DNA from: Hypomyces perniciosus
Lineage: Eukaryota > Ascomycota > Sordariomycetes > Hypocreales > Hypocreaceae
Assembly: GCA_008477525.1 (NCBI GenBank)
Contig: SPDT01000006.1
Span: forward strand, 3,499,501 to 3,563,500
Length of the DNA: 64,000 nt
Direction: 5' to 3'
This document shows, one piece after another, positions 13,111 through 24,669 of this stretch; positions within the stretch are counted from its first letter, which is position 1, and each line of letters starts with the position of its first letter. The notes beneath the pieces were generated by a model. That model was not told the origin of the DNA and did not search any database. It saw only the letters and a program-made list of their open reading frames with translations. Position numbers and translations under genes: made by a program.

Positions 13111-13306
13111 TGGGAGCATGAAAAGCATTTGCGGAGTATTGGAGGCATCTGGGTGTTTTCCTTGCACAAGTTGCAACATGGAATGGGACGGCGTTTTAGA
13201 ATCAAAGCAGCTATTGTATGAGTAAGATTATGTGACACCCAAAAAAAAGTATTTGTATTGGAGAAATGATTAGAACATGGCTAGTATGGTTTGAGTGTCT
13301 CATTTT

Positions 13307-15165
13307 TTAGGCGGCCACTGGCTCTACAATCATGGTTGGTAAATCTCTAATATCAACATGTTCTTGTGAGCCAAGGTCCACCACCCGAATTGCCTCGAGG
13401 CCTACGATGCCTTCTCGCAGAGCCAGGAACTGCAGCTCCACGACATGGCAGGCACCCGGGGCTACGGGACCAACCCGCGTGTCCGCGCTGAGGCAGATCA
13501 GGTCTGAAGACTCAACCGCCGCGCTCTTCTGCATAGCGTGGAGTACGTTCTCGTCTAGGACCGCATCTGCAATTTCCTTCTCGCCGCGGCGTCGTGACCC
13601 GGTGGATGGGGGCTGGACGGGTCGTACTTCGTTGCGTCGACGCTTAGGGACGGCGACGAAAGCGAGCTTGCGCGGGGGTCGGGCGTTCTTCTCGACGGCG
13701 CGGTTGACGACGTAGACAGTCCAGGAGAAGATGTCGCCGGGGTGAATAGGGCTGGAGGGGGCTGTGAAGGACATTGTGATGCCTAGGTCTGGGACTATAG
13801 CTTCGGTGCGGTTGGTAGAGGCTTCGAGGGCTGGGAGGGCGTCTGGACGGATGGTGGAGGGAGGTTTGAGGGATTGGCTGCCGCCGATGGAGAGTTGAGC
13901 GGGACGGTGGGAGCGTTGGATGCCTGCCTCGGCTGCTGGGCCGAAGTTGGGGTTGACCGGGGTAGAGAAGTCGATGGTGGTGGTCCAGCTCATGGTGAGG
14001 CGTGGGGTACAGACTCCAGGAACGACGTGGACGGTGGTAGAGATGGAGATTTCGAGGTTTCCTGTGGTGTCCTTGGGGGTGGTCTCGCTGTGATAAGGCT
14101 TGATGTGGTAGAGGAATGTGACGTGGTCATGGGAGACACAACTGAGAGGCAGTTTCATGCCTGCCTCGTTGTTGAGGTTCTCAACCTTGCCACTGGGGGT
14201 TGCCAGCTTGATCTCATCGAGGAGGGCCTCACAGTGAAAGTGAGGAGTGAAGTCGATTTCCAGGAGAGCGATAACGGCAGAGCTTAGGGGCGTTGTATTG
14301 GGGCGTGAGAACCGTATCCTGGTATGTAGGATGGGGAAAACCTTAACGCTGAGCTGTGGCAGGGCGCGGAGACGTGTCATAAGGTCCTGCTGTCGTGTGA
14401 CAGGAGCTACTCTAGACACTCGCAGTGCAGACAGACGTGGCTTAACGCCATTGAGCGCTGGGTCGTTGCTGAAGGACTCGAGGAGATTGAGTCCCGATGG
14501 CAGGCCGCTTGTGAGATATCCAGTACCAGGAGGGTTAAGTTCTGTCGAGCCATCTGGCCTGAGGCTCGCGGAGGCAGAGAAGACGATAGAAGGGCTATGG
14601 AGGCGCATTCGGGGTCGTGCAAGGAACACAGGGAGTTTCCATACAGCGTACACCTGCCGTGATGCCTCCTCATCTTCTGTATCGCTGTCACTTCCCTCCG
14701 CGATGATGAAGGGATCGCTAGTGTCTGGTATCCTCCCGGAGAAGATGTTTTCTGTGGCATTTGGTGAATCGCGACCAGGCACGCTGCTATTCACAATCTG
14801 AGCCTCCAACGATATAGAGAGTCTGCTGAGATGAGAGTCAAGCTCCCTTCTCGGCAGCCATGGCGTCTTCAAGATGAGCAGAACATCAACGGTCTCATCT
14901 AAAGATGATCGTGTTAGTTAGGGGCACGTGAGGTAGCGGTGAGGTCAGTTGATAGTATACCGAAAAACAACGTATCCCTTTGTTCTATGGATTCGACTAT
15001 CGGTTTTGAGCCATCATAATCCTTGAACGTCTCTTCCAAGTTTATGTCGGTCTGAAAGGGGATGAGATATGTCAAGTAAGACTGGTTGACGAACCCAGCA
15101 GCTGGATCGGTAGTGGCTTGGACACCAGTGAGGTCCTCCGTCGTCACGGCATCGTGATCTGACAT
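13307..15165 (-). CDS. trs65: TRAPPII complex subunit Trs65
   Basis: Two exons on the minus strand, 15165..14961 and 14898..13307, joined over a 62-nt intron (donor GTATAC, acceptor TTTAG), give 598 residues. The join restores the stretch FFDETVDVLLILKTPW. Seen: no signal peptide or membrane segment; a mostly beta-rich protein with an acidic insert (SDSDTEDEE) near residue 135 and a basic loop (PKRRRNEV) in the C-terminal third, as expected for the fungal TRAPP trafficking subunit Trs65 family. Family knowledge: Trs65 helps the TRAPPII complex dimerise and activates Ypt31/32-type Rab proteins at the late Golgi. The gene diverges from PRP40, with 410 bases between the start codons. SLD3 converges on its 3' end with only 196 bases between stop codons. 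Confidence 0.82.
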
Positions 15166-15575
15166 CGTTCTGAGTCAAAACTGAATTTCACTTCATTCAC
15201 AATAAAGTCATCAAATATTTTTGTGTTATTAGTCAGTGTCTTTTCACCTGGGCCGCGACAGACTGTAGAGCGTGTGATAGAACCTCCCAATGTGAGCGTC
15301 TACATAGGTGGGACGTTGGAATAAGGGAGTGCTTACTAAGCCACAAGCACCACAATTTCTCCGTGGTGGCCCGTGCACCAAAAAGTTGAAAGTTGAAAGT
15401 TGAAAGTTGAAACCCACCAAGCTACCACTAGCTTTCTGCAAACTCCAGCAACCCCAGGTTCGACCAAAACAAACATCAGTCGACCTGCTTGCGCAAGCCC
15501 GCGCGCCCCAGGAATTCCATCACTAGTGATTTATCTATCTACGATTCCGAGTGCATCGCACCTCGTGTGCGCAAG
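15166..15575. promoter_or_regulatory. Divergent promoter region of TRS65 and PRP40
   Basis: The 410 bases between two start codons that point away from each other must hold both promoters. The only clear structure is a perfect heptamer repeat, GTTGAAA four times, at 15385-15412. No TATA box stands out. Confidence 0.6.
15385..15412. repeat. (GTTGAAA)4 tandem repeat
   Basis: Four perfect tandem copies of GTTGAAA lie in the shared TRS65/PRP40 upstream region, about 160 bases before the PRP40 start codon. Confidence 0.95.
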
Positions 15576-18177
15576 ATGAGCGGCTTTGCTCCCGCCTTTG
15601 GCCAGCAGGCCCCGGTCTGGCAAGAACACAAAACGCCAGAAGGACGGGTCTACTACTACAATGCAACAACCAAAGTGACGCAATGGACCAAGCCAGAGGA
15701 CATGATGACTCCAGCTGAGGTGAGCTCTCTGTCGTCCCGTGAAATCGCGCGTTTTGCTAACTTGTTTTGTTTGTTGCCAGCGCGCTCTGGCGTCGCAGCC
15801 TTGGAAGGAGTATACGGCAGAGGGCGGGCGAAAGTATTGGTACAATACTGAAACCGAGCAAAGTTCGTGGGAGATGCCCGAAGCTTTCAAGAAAGCTCTC
15901 GGTGCTGTGAATGGGCCGGGTGCTCCTGTTCCCCAAGCTCCATACCCGCAGGGTGGCAGTCATCATACAGAGAACCCTCATGACTCTCGTCACTCTCGCG
16001 ACACTCGCGAACCCCGCGACTCATTCCCAGAATCCCGTCAGTTGACGTATGACAATGATCCCAAGGCACAAGCCTTCGTTCCTGCCACGAACGACCCTGA
16101 ATATGCCACCCTTGAGGAGGCGGAAGCCGCTTTTGCCAAGCTGCTCCGACGCAACAATGTCCAGCCTGACTGGACTTGGGAACAGACCATCCGTGCAATC
16201 GCTCGAGATCAACAGTTTCGTGCGATCAAGGATCCCAAGGATAGACGAGAGGCTTTCGAGAAGTACTGCCAGGACATGATCCTCCAGGACAAGGAACGTG
16301 CCAAGGAGAGATTGACAAAGCTTCGTTCTGACTTCGAAACCATGCTGAAACGGCACCCTGAGATCACCCATTACACTCGGTGGAAGACGGCTCTGCCTAT
16401 AATAGAGGCAGAGACCATCTTCCGCTCCACTGATGATGAGGAAGAGCGCCGACAGCTTTTTGAAGAGTACATTATTGGACTCAAGAAAACTCACAAGCAA
16501 CAACAGGCCAACTTGAGAAAGAGCGCCATGGATGGCTTGATCGAGTTGCTCCCAAAGCTTAATCTGGAGGCATACACTCGCTGGTCTGATGCCAGATCAA
16601 TCATTTCATCCACCCAATCTTTCCAGGAACATGAGAAATACCAAACCCTCAGCCAGTTTGACATCCTCACAGCTTTCCAAAATCACATGAAGGGACTAGA
16701 GCGTGCCTTTATCGACTCCAAGCAAGAGGAGAAGAACCGAAAGTTCCGCAAGGAACGTGTTGCTAGAGACGCGTTCAAACAGTTGCTAGCTTCCCTTCGA
16801 AAGGACGGCAAAATCAACGCGGGAACCAAATGGAGCCACATCATTCCTCTAGTTGTGAATGACGAACGCTACACGAACATGGTTGGCCAAAATGGATCTA
16901 CCCCCCAAGAACTATTCTGGGATGTGGTAGAGGAAGAGGAACGTATTCTCCGAGGCCCCAGAAACATTGTACTCGATGTTCTCGAAGTAAGTCATCTTCT
17001 CCCAGTTCATCCATCATTTAATGATAAGACACTAACGCAAGCTCGAATAGGATAAGCGGTTTGATCTTACCCCCGGAAGCGACCTGGAGGAGTTCTTATC
17101 CATCATGAAAGATGATCCACGTACTGCTAACCTTGATCGGGACACTCTCAAACTCATTTTCGACCAGGTAAGGCGCATCCAAATCCCGGTTTTTTATTGC
17201 ACAAGTATCACTAAGACCCTAAACTAGCTCCGCGAGAAACGTGCTTCAAAGCGTGACGATGACAGACAACCTGATCGACAGCAACGTCGAGCAATTGATG
17301 ACCTTCGTGCTTACATAAAGCGACTGGAACCTCCCGTCGCGCTTGGTGACACATATGACAAGGTACGGCCACGACTACTGAAAGCAGATGAGTTCCAGGC
17401 CGTTGCTTCCGAAGAATTTCGACGAAGCGCTTTCGAGAAACACCTGCGTAGATTGCGGGAGAAAGAGGAAGCCGATCGTACCCACCGACGCCCCGACCGA
17501 CTCTCTAGCGAGAGAGACCTGTCTCGACGCGAAAGGGAACGATCCAGAGGTGAGCGTTCACATCGTAGTGGTGGACGTGGTGCTAGGCGTAGTCGCAGCC
17601 CGGAGCCAGATCCATACGAAGCGGACCGGCGAAAGGCTATTGCCGAGCGTGAGCGGAACCACCGCAAATCTACCATGGCAGAAACCCTCCTATCTAGTGA
17701 ACGTGGCCGCCTATCCCCACCACCACAACGCCGTGACCGCGATCGTGATCGGGACCGCGAGCGCGATCTTGACCGTCCACCTCGTTCGCGACGTGATGAC
17801 GATGGTTACTACGATCGCGAGCGCCGAGACAGAGAGGAGGAGCGGGAACGACAGTACCGTCGCCGTGCTGACAGAGGTTCGTATGACGAGCTCCCCTACG
17901 GAGATGAACGTCCATCGGCTCCTCGGCGTCGACGACAGGACGATGAAGACGACTACGCCCGCAAGGATTCGAGGGACTCCAAGGTGAGAAGACTAGGCCA
18001 TAGGCATCCCCCCGCCTACCCAGAAGAAGGTTTGCTAACAAACCCATACAGAGACCCAGAAGAGAACGTTCTCGTGAGCGCACCCCCCCTCGTGATGGCC
18101 GTCAGCGCAACAAGTCTCCTCCAGCACCCCCCAAGGATGTCAGAAGCGGCAGCGAGGAAGGCGAGATTGAAGAATGA
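15576..18177 (+). CDS. prp40: Pre-mRNA splicing factor Prp40 (WW and FF domains)
   Basis: Five exons, 15576..15719, 15781..16986, 17051..17167, 17228..17983 and 18052..18177, encode 782 residues; introns are 60-68 nt and all in phase 0. Seen: two WW domains at about residues 14-40 and 55-83 (W...YYYN...W and W...YWYN...SSW); then a series of FF domains from about residue 160 (EEAEAAFAKLLRR, and later DAFKQLLASLRKDGKI); then a long arginine/aspartate/glutamate-rich tail of RDRDRE type. Family knowledge: Prp40 is a U1 snRNP component that bridges the 5' splice site to the branch-point proteins, with the WW domains binding proline-rich partners and the FF domains binding phosphorylated proteins such as the RNA polymerase II tail. 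The RS/RD-like tail resembles animal PRPF40 more than the short yeast protein. Exon 5 is in the frame ending GEIEE, not in the longer open frame that overlaps it. Confidence 0.93.
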
Positions 18178-18899
18178 TTCAATCAGCTCCCCTGCACCGC
18201 ATTGCACTACACTGCATTGCATTGCACTATACTGCGCTACGCTGCTTGCCATTAACAAACCAGGCCCCTCCCGCCGCGTTATAATGTCCCTTGTAGTGTT
18301 GACAACAGAGTACCGACATGGACGTAGTTGCTCGGATGATGGCAAATACGAGTGTATCAATGGAACCTGGGACCCTAATCATGATTTTGCTACTCTTTCG
18401 GATATGTGGAAATTGGAGTTTGGCATCTTGTACTTCTCTTGTACACTCTTCTCTCTAAGTCAGGAGATAAAATAAAAAGGATTTGGCTGCATGAAGATTT
18501 GACGATCCAAGTAGTTTCTTTTTATTCTGTCACGTGGCAACTACATGTATGTCTACTAACTAGAGTGTTTCCCGCGAGGTAGGAAACCAACGACAGTCAT
18601 CCTGCTTGATCCATTGTCCTTCAATCTGCAGAACACCTGTCCATTCGTGGTTGCGTGGCATGAATACTTCATTCACGGCCCACGTTGAACGTGTCTGTAG
18701 GATCAGACAACAGGGGATAGACTGCCGTCACCATCGTTATTCGTCTGGATCGTCGTCCTCGCTGGCGCTGCCGTCTTGAAATTCCATATCATGTCCATTC
18801 CCATCCCCGCAATTCTTTAGCGAGGTTTTTTGGACGCCGTGAACGCCTGGAAATGCATGATGATGATTGTAGGAACCCTCCTCTCTATGGTTGCCCTTT
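18178..18899. other. Convergent intergenic region, PRP40 and RLI1
   Basis: Two 3' ends face each other across about 720 bases. A direct repeat built on CACTACACTGCATTG-like units lies at about 18199-18241, just after the PRP40 stop. An AATAAA hexamer at 18471-18476 could serve PRP40 polyadenylation. No gene is seen. Confidence 0.6.
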
Positions 18900-20994
18900 T
18901 CAAGAGCTCTCCTCGGGCTTCTCCTCCAGGAAGAACTGTGTAATGTGTTAGAAACAGTGCATGGTGGGAAAAGAATTGGAAATCACTTACGTAGTTGCCA
19001 CTCATCTTCTGTTCCTGGTCGAGCTGAGAACCCTGCTTGTTAATACGAGGACGGTAGTTGGTTGGGTCACGTCGGAAGGTGACGTCCAGGTTCTTCAAGA
19101 AGGTGTTGCAACCAGTGAGGAGGGACTCGGGCTTGTTGGCATGGGTATCGATACCAGGCTGTCCATCAAAGACAATGACACGGTCGGCGAGATAGGTGGC
19201 CATGATGAAGTCGTGCTCGACGACAAAGGCCGTCTTCTTGGAATGCATAATGAAACGCTTGATGACACGCGAGGCAATTATACGCTGCTCGGAGTCAAGG
19301 TAGGCCGAAGGCTCATCGATGAGGTAAATATCCGCAGGCATACCAAGGGCAAGAACAATGGCGACACGCTGCAATTCACCACCAGACAGATTCTTGACTT
19401 CCTGGTCGATGAAATCTTCAAGCTTGAGTGGTTTAACGACGTCGGTCTGGAACTGAGGAGAGAGGAAGGCTTGCTTGATCTTCTTGAAGAACAGCTGGCG
19501 AACCGTGCCCTCGAACTTGGGCGTGATGGTCTGAGGCTTCATGCTGATCCTCATATCCGGGACGCTGCCCTTACTGTCGGGCTTGAGAGCACCAGCGAGG
19601 AGACGACAGAATGTCGTCTTTCCGGTTCCATTTTCTCCCATCATGACGATGATCTCGGAATCAGTGAAGTCTCCAGCGTCGATGCGAAGTCTGAAGTTGC
19701 CAAGTGTCTTCTCCATCTTAGGGTATTTGAAGGCACGGGACTTATCGATGGTGAAATCGTCGGCAGCTTCGGCGAGACGGAAGGTAAGAGATTCGTCACG
19801 GAATCGCAGATTTTCCGTCGGGATGTGACCATCCAAGAAGATGTTGATACCTTCACGAACGGAGTGAGGCAGAGTGACAACACCGTAGATGGCTGGCCGT
19901 CCGTAGAGGACGCAAACGTAGTCGGAGAGATAGTCGAGGACAGACAGATCGTGTTCAACAACGATAACGTAATCGTCGTCACGGAGCAGGGAACGGATCA
20001 TTTTAGCAGCGCTCAGTCTCTGCTTGACATCCAGATACGAGGAGGGCTCGTCAAACATGTACACATCGGCCTTTTGGACGCAAACGGTACCGATGGCAAA
20101 ACGTTGAAGCTCACCACCGGAAAGCAGATTGATATCTCGGTCCATGATGTGGTCCAGTTCCAGAACCCTGGTAACCTCTTCGGTGTTTCCAAGCGAGGCC
20201 CGGCTCTGAATAAGAGCTCGGACACTCTTCTCCGGGCCACGGACAGCCTTAGGGATTTGGTCGACGTACTGAGGCTTGACTACGGCCTTAAGATCGTCCT
20301 CCAGGAGCTTAGTGAAGTAGTCTACAGCGTATTAGTACTCGTATGCCTCCGCTCTGTTTATGCGTCCATGACTTACTCTGCAGTTCGGAACCACGGAAGT
20401 ACTTGATGACATCCTCCCAGTCCGGGGGATTATCGTGGCGACCCAGGTTAGGCTTGAGTTTTCCGCTCAAGATCTTCAGCGCAGTACTCTTGCCGATACC
20501 GTTGGTTCCAACCAGACCCAGAACTTGTCCCGGTCGAGGCATCGGCAGGCGATGCAGCTTGAAGCTGTTGGGGCCATAGCGGTGGGTGACCTGGCTTTCG
20601 AGATTGGTGGGCAGGTTGATAATGGTGATGGCGTCGAATGGACACTTCTTGGGGCAGATACCGCAACCGATACAGAGCGACTCGGAGATGAAGGCAAGAC
20701 GGGACTCGGGGGAAACCTCAATGCAGAGCTTTCCACTACGAACCACAGGGCAAGATTTCTTGCACTCTTGTCGGCATTTACGAGGACGACACTATTCGAG
20801 GAGGCCGAGAGTCAGTATGCTATGGCGGGGTAGGCGGGGTTATGAGACAAAGCAAAAAGGATGACCAACTTTGTCGCTGTTGACGATGGCGATACTGTTC
20901 CCCATATGTGTTAGCCTGTTGTTCTTCCATAGCCAGTCCTCCAAGAAAATAATTGGTCCCCTTTGCCCACATACCGAGTAAGCTTGTCCGCCAT
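18900..20994 (-). CDS. rli1: ABCE1/Rli1 ribosome recycling ATPase
   Basis: Five exons on the minus strand, 20994..20975, 20894..20870, 20791..20377, 20321..18991 and 18935..18900, encode 608 residues, the usual ABCE1 length. Two of the exons are only 20 and 25 nt. Seen: an N-terminal iron-sulphur domain with two cysteine clusters ([14 protein letters not shown] at residues 16-29, and [12 protein letters not shown]); first ATPase with GTNGIGKST and LSGGELQR; second ATPase with [17 protein letters not shown] and [10 protein letters not shown]. Family knowledge: this essential protein splits 80S ribosomes after termination and during quality control, in the cytosol and nucleus, and needs both [4Fe-4S] clusters. 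The terminal 36-nt exon ([11 protein letters not shown]) is supported by a clean GTAAGT...ACAG intron; the longer read-through frame beyond residue Y597 is not used. The 5' end shows the usual [16 protein letters not shown] start. Confidence 0.96.
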
Positions 20995-22094
20995 TATGGC
21001 AACGGGGGGAGACAGGACAGATCCGTCTAGGGTAGCGGCTGGTGGGCAAACGGGTGAAAATTGTCGCAACTGAAGCTTGCAGTTGTCGAGAGGCTGGAAA
21101 AAAAAGAGCGCCTCGCGCGGGAGCAGAACTCGCAGTGCGCTCGGAGTGCGTATACGTGCGGGAGGGGAGAAAAGAGAGATAAAGGGTGGTGGGCAGGTTT
21201 TACTTTTCTGCATGTAAAGGACAGGCTGTGTGGTCATCAATTTTTCTCGCGCTGTGAATCGTCAGGATGGCGGGGCAGGGCACCACCGCCGCACCATAGC
21301 AGGAGATGCAGGGAGATAGCTGCGTGTTAGTGGTCCAGTTAGGATATCGTAGAGGCACTGCCAAATTTGCACTGCGAGGGACCTCTTCAAGTGGGGGCCG
21401 CTATCCCCCTGCAATGAGAATGAGCAACACAAGCAAGGCACAACTTTTCTGGCCTGCGTGGAGTATTTCATAAAAGACTTACCCCATACGATAGGTATTA
21501 ATACGCTCTTCCGTTCAAATAGGCACGGCAAATCAGTCGACAAGCTCAGGCAGGCTCTAATCAAGTAGTCCGTATGACTGATTACCTACTCAGCTACCAT
21601 GTCGAATTACCTCAGTTGTTTAGGAAACCTAAGGCTATGACTGATCCTGCTAAGCACCTCATGGTGACCGAACTTGACGCCCCTAAAGACAGGGATGGCC
21701 ATGCAGTACTACCCAGGATAATTGTAGACGGAAGTCATCTAGACCATCCAAGCAAGAGATCACCATAAGCAATATACATAGTGCCCCTGAGCTGCCCAAT
21801 TGACGTCACGTGATACCGCGTCTCTTTTTGGGAGCACGTTGCATCACCGCTGTTGAGCCACAACTTCTCTCTGTTCTGTACGAAGTACAACACCATACCT
21901 CCAATACTAATATTAATTGCTCCTTGTAATCCTTCCAAAAGTCCTTATTTTTTCTTCTTCGTCAAGTCAATTGATCCTCTATTTCAACGACGTCTGTCGT
22001 GTGGCTCACCTGACCTTGCATTTGTGTGTCTGGTTTCACTCACCCTCCATCTTGTTCTGGCGTAGCCCACCACATCACAAGACTTCATTCAGCA
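20995..22094. promoter_or_regulatory. Divergent region between RLI1 and the UMP-CMP kinase gene
   Basis: The two start codons point away from each other across 1.1 kb. I see no gene inside. The compound element TGACGTCACGTGA at 21801-21813 is the clearest regulatory candidate. A pyrimidine-rich leader precedes the kinase start. Confidence 0.6.
21801..21813. promoter_or_regulatory. Overlapping CRE and E-box palindromes
   Basis: TGACGTCA (21801-21808) is the palindromic site of CREB/ATF-type bZIP factors, and TCACGTGA (21806-21813) is the palindromic site of bHLH factors. The two share three bases. The site lies about 280 bases before the kinase start. Function is inferred from the motifs alone. 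Confidence 0.45.
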
Positions 22095-23069
22095 ATGGCC
22101 TCACGTATACCTGCCTCGTTGCGCCTCGCCGGCCGCAGCATAAGTCGACCTGCGCCCGTCTCTGCGACAGCATCCTATTCTCCGCTATGCGCTCCTCGGT
22201 TCCCCTATCCGAAACGTCTCTACTCCTCCGAGCCACCTCGCAAAAGCAGCAAGGACAGCATCAAGTTCTGGCCTTTTTTCGTCCTCATTGGTCTGGGAAC
22301 CGTCGGTTACATGGAGCTCGTGAAACGTCGCAAGGGTAAAGGACCATAAACCTGTGCAAGCACTGCATCTTGTTGCTAACACTGTCATCAAGGAGATACG
22401 ACTCCCACAATTGAAGCTCCCAAGTCTGCTGGACAGTTGCCCCAACCAGCCAAGTCCACACCTACGTTCAGCCCTTCTGATGTCACTGTCGTCTTCGTAC
22501 TCGGCGGCCCCGGCGCTGGAAAGGGTACCCAATGCGCCAAGCTCGTCTCCGAACATGGCTTCACCCACCTCTCTGCTGGTGATCTCTTGCGGGCCGAGCA
22601 GGACCGCCCAGGTTCCCAGTTCGGCGACCTGATCAAAGACTACATCAAGAACGGGCTCATCGTCCCCATGGAGGTCACCATCCAGCTCCTTGAGAATGCT
22701 ATGGCTGATGTCCTCCGCGAAAAGGGCACCACCAAGGGCCGCTTCCTCATCGATGGCTTTCCCCGCAAGATGGACCAGGCCCACAAGTTTGAAGAGGCTG
22801 TCTGCCCCGCCAAGCTTGTCCTCTTCTTCGACTGCCCTGAGAAGGTCATGGAGGAGCGTCTGTTGGAGCGTGGCAAGACAAGCGGCCGCTCTGACGACAA
22901 CGCCGAGAGCATTCGCAAGCGCTTCCGCACCTTTATTGAAACGAGCATGCCTGTCGTCAACTATTACGAGAGCGAGGGCAAGGTGATCAAGGTTGATGCT
23001 ACCCCAACTCCGGATCAGGTCTTTGCTAGGACAAGCAAGCTGGTTACGGAGAAACTGGGCTCCAAGTAA
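22095..23069 (+). CDS. ura6: UMP-CMP kinase with N-terminal targeting and membrane extension
   Basis: Two exons, 22095..22335 and 22393..23069, with a 57-nt intron (GTAAAG...CAAG), encode 305 residues. Seen: residues 1-45 are rich in Arg, Ser and Ala and nearly lack acidic residues, like a mitochondrial presequence; residues 58-76 (FWPFFVLIGLGTVGYMELV) form a hydrophobic segment; a linker of about 30 residues follows; the kinase core then begins with the P-loop GGPGAGKGT near residues 118-126 and continues with the NMP-binding and lid parts (GFPRKMDQA, SGRSDDN). Family knowledge: the core phosphorylates UMP and CMP with ATP to make UDP and CDP. The yeast enzyme is about 204 residues and lacks most of this extension, so the N-terminus predicts a pool anchored in the mitochondrial inner membrane, or else an alternative start near the core for a cytosolic form. 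The intron lies exactly between the extension and the kinase. Confidence 0.9.
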
Positions 23070-24669
23070 GGGGTACTGGCACGGCGTTGTGTGCGTATGA
23101 AACGGCTGATGAGGTGAGAAGAAGCATTTTGGGATATGAAAACTACTATAGAACTTGTGGGCAGGAGAGGGTAGGCAGACCTGATTGAGCTCATTCATCA
23201 TTGCCAATCAACGGCTTTTCATTGTGTTTCATTATAGACTTGACGCTGCATCCCCGGAGAAAATAATATATCACCAGACCTATCCATCAAATACGTCGGT
23301 TTCGTTTGCCCCCCTCGTTGTTCATTGGTTCATCTAGTCATGCATCATCTCAGCAAGCATGCGGTTTTTATCTCACACTACAACATTTCTCTCTACTGTA
23401 CACCACCATCAAGGCAAAAGTAACTGTACATAGATGCGTCCATTACGAACCCGTAATATCATCCTCGACGCTGTCAATCTAGTATTTGCTGTTTTCTATC
23501 AAGCGTATGTATGGAGCGCATTTAGCCTAATTTATTTGGGTTATCCCCAAACTTAGCCAAGCGACAGTGTCATTGCTGTTCTGTGAAGATCGGAACTTGC
23601 GGGACGCAATTGTCAACTGTAAATAATGTATACTATTAGCATTGTAAGCGTCTCGTCATATTGTAGGCTTGACGACAATAGCAACACAATAACTTCGTAC
23701 ATGTGACTAAAATAGACTGCAAAGCATAGATTCTCGATTCTCCCGTGAAAATGGCTTCAAGCAACCTGGTAATTTTAATCAATGCAATTGGAAACCTAAT
23801 TGAAGCAAAATAACAATACTATTACTGTGATAGGCGTAAGAAAACAGATAGACCAAAAGAGAGGTTTATAGTGTAGTAATAAGCTCGTCTGATGCGCAAT
23901 TGTCAAGGTTGAAGTTTACAGCCACGTGACTAGTGGTGCTTCAGTGCAATCAGCAGTCAGCCGTGGCGCCCATCGCCCAACAAGGTTTGGCTTGGGTACC
24001 TACTACAAACACGGCGGCCGAGCCTTTCGGTCCTCCGCCCCCGTGGCCTCCAATTCTTTCCTGTCTCTCTCCACCAGCGCATTTTTGTCACCTCCGGCCG
24101 TCTCCTTCACACCTCAACCCTCGTCACCTATCCGTTACCGGAACCGCGCCAAGTGCTCCCGAAATAGTATCTAGACCCTTCAGATGCTTCTTGGAGCCTG
24201 AGGGTCCTTCATTCATGACTTGTAAGTTGCTGCTGTCTCCTTCATATGCTGTTGCCGCCCGCAGCACGGCTGCCTTGCGTCGGCCGGCGATCCAGCCACG
24301 ACTCGACCCGAACGCGTCCATATACCGGCTCACCGGGGCCTATGTGGGAATCGTCGATGCTTTTCCTTGATGGAATTGATAGTTGTCGATGACGCCGATG
24401 CTTCCATGTCCTCCATACAGGCTCTGTGGCGCGGTGAAGGCCCCAATTGCCTCATGGATGGCTCTCAGCCTTGCCATCACTAACACACGTGGGATGGTGT
24501 AAATTCGAATTGCTCCATCATCTGGGAGCTATGCTGCGTCTTGGAGTGCGAATTTCGCGTCGCCGAGTCGTTCTCTTACGACCTGTTAATCTTGGTGAAC
24601 ACGTGGCTCAGGAACAATATGCTAATGCCGTCGTTTCTTTCCCAGGCCGTCTTCGCCAATAACGCCATC
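23070..24669. other. Intergenic region, UMP-CMP kinase to CHD1
   Basis: About 1.6 kb. The first 850 bases are AT-richer than the surroundings and show no reading frame of note. The later part has a CACGTG site at 23923-23928, a pyrimidine-rich tract near 24040-24130 and an ACGCGT at 24312-24317; it probably contains the CHD1 promoter and leader. No gene is supported. Confidence 0.6.

Noticed and set aside
18961..20406. 481-codon plus-strand open frame
   Set aside because: It is exactly antisense to RLI1, runs across RLI1 introns, and its product shows no fold-like pattern. It is a shadow of strong codon bias on the other strand.
22185..23207. 340-codon minus-strand open frame
   Set aside because: It is antisense to the UMP-CMP kinase and its intron; the kinase motifs on the plus strand decide the matter.
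23070..23920. AT-richer stretch as a possible RIP-mutated repeat
   Set aside because: The AT shift is mild, no repeated copy is present in the window, and no remnant of a transposase or reverse transcriptase is visible.
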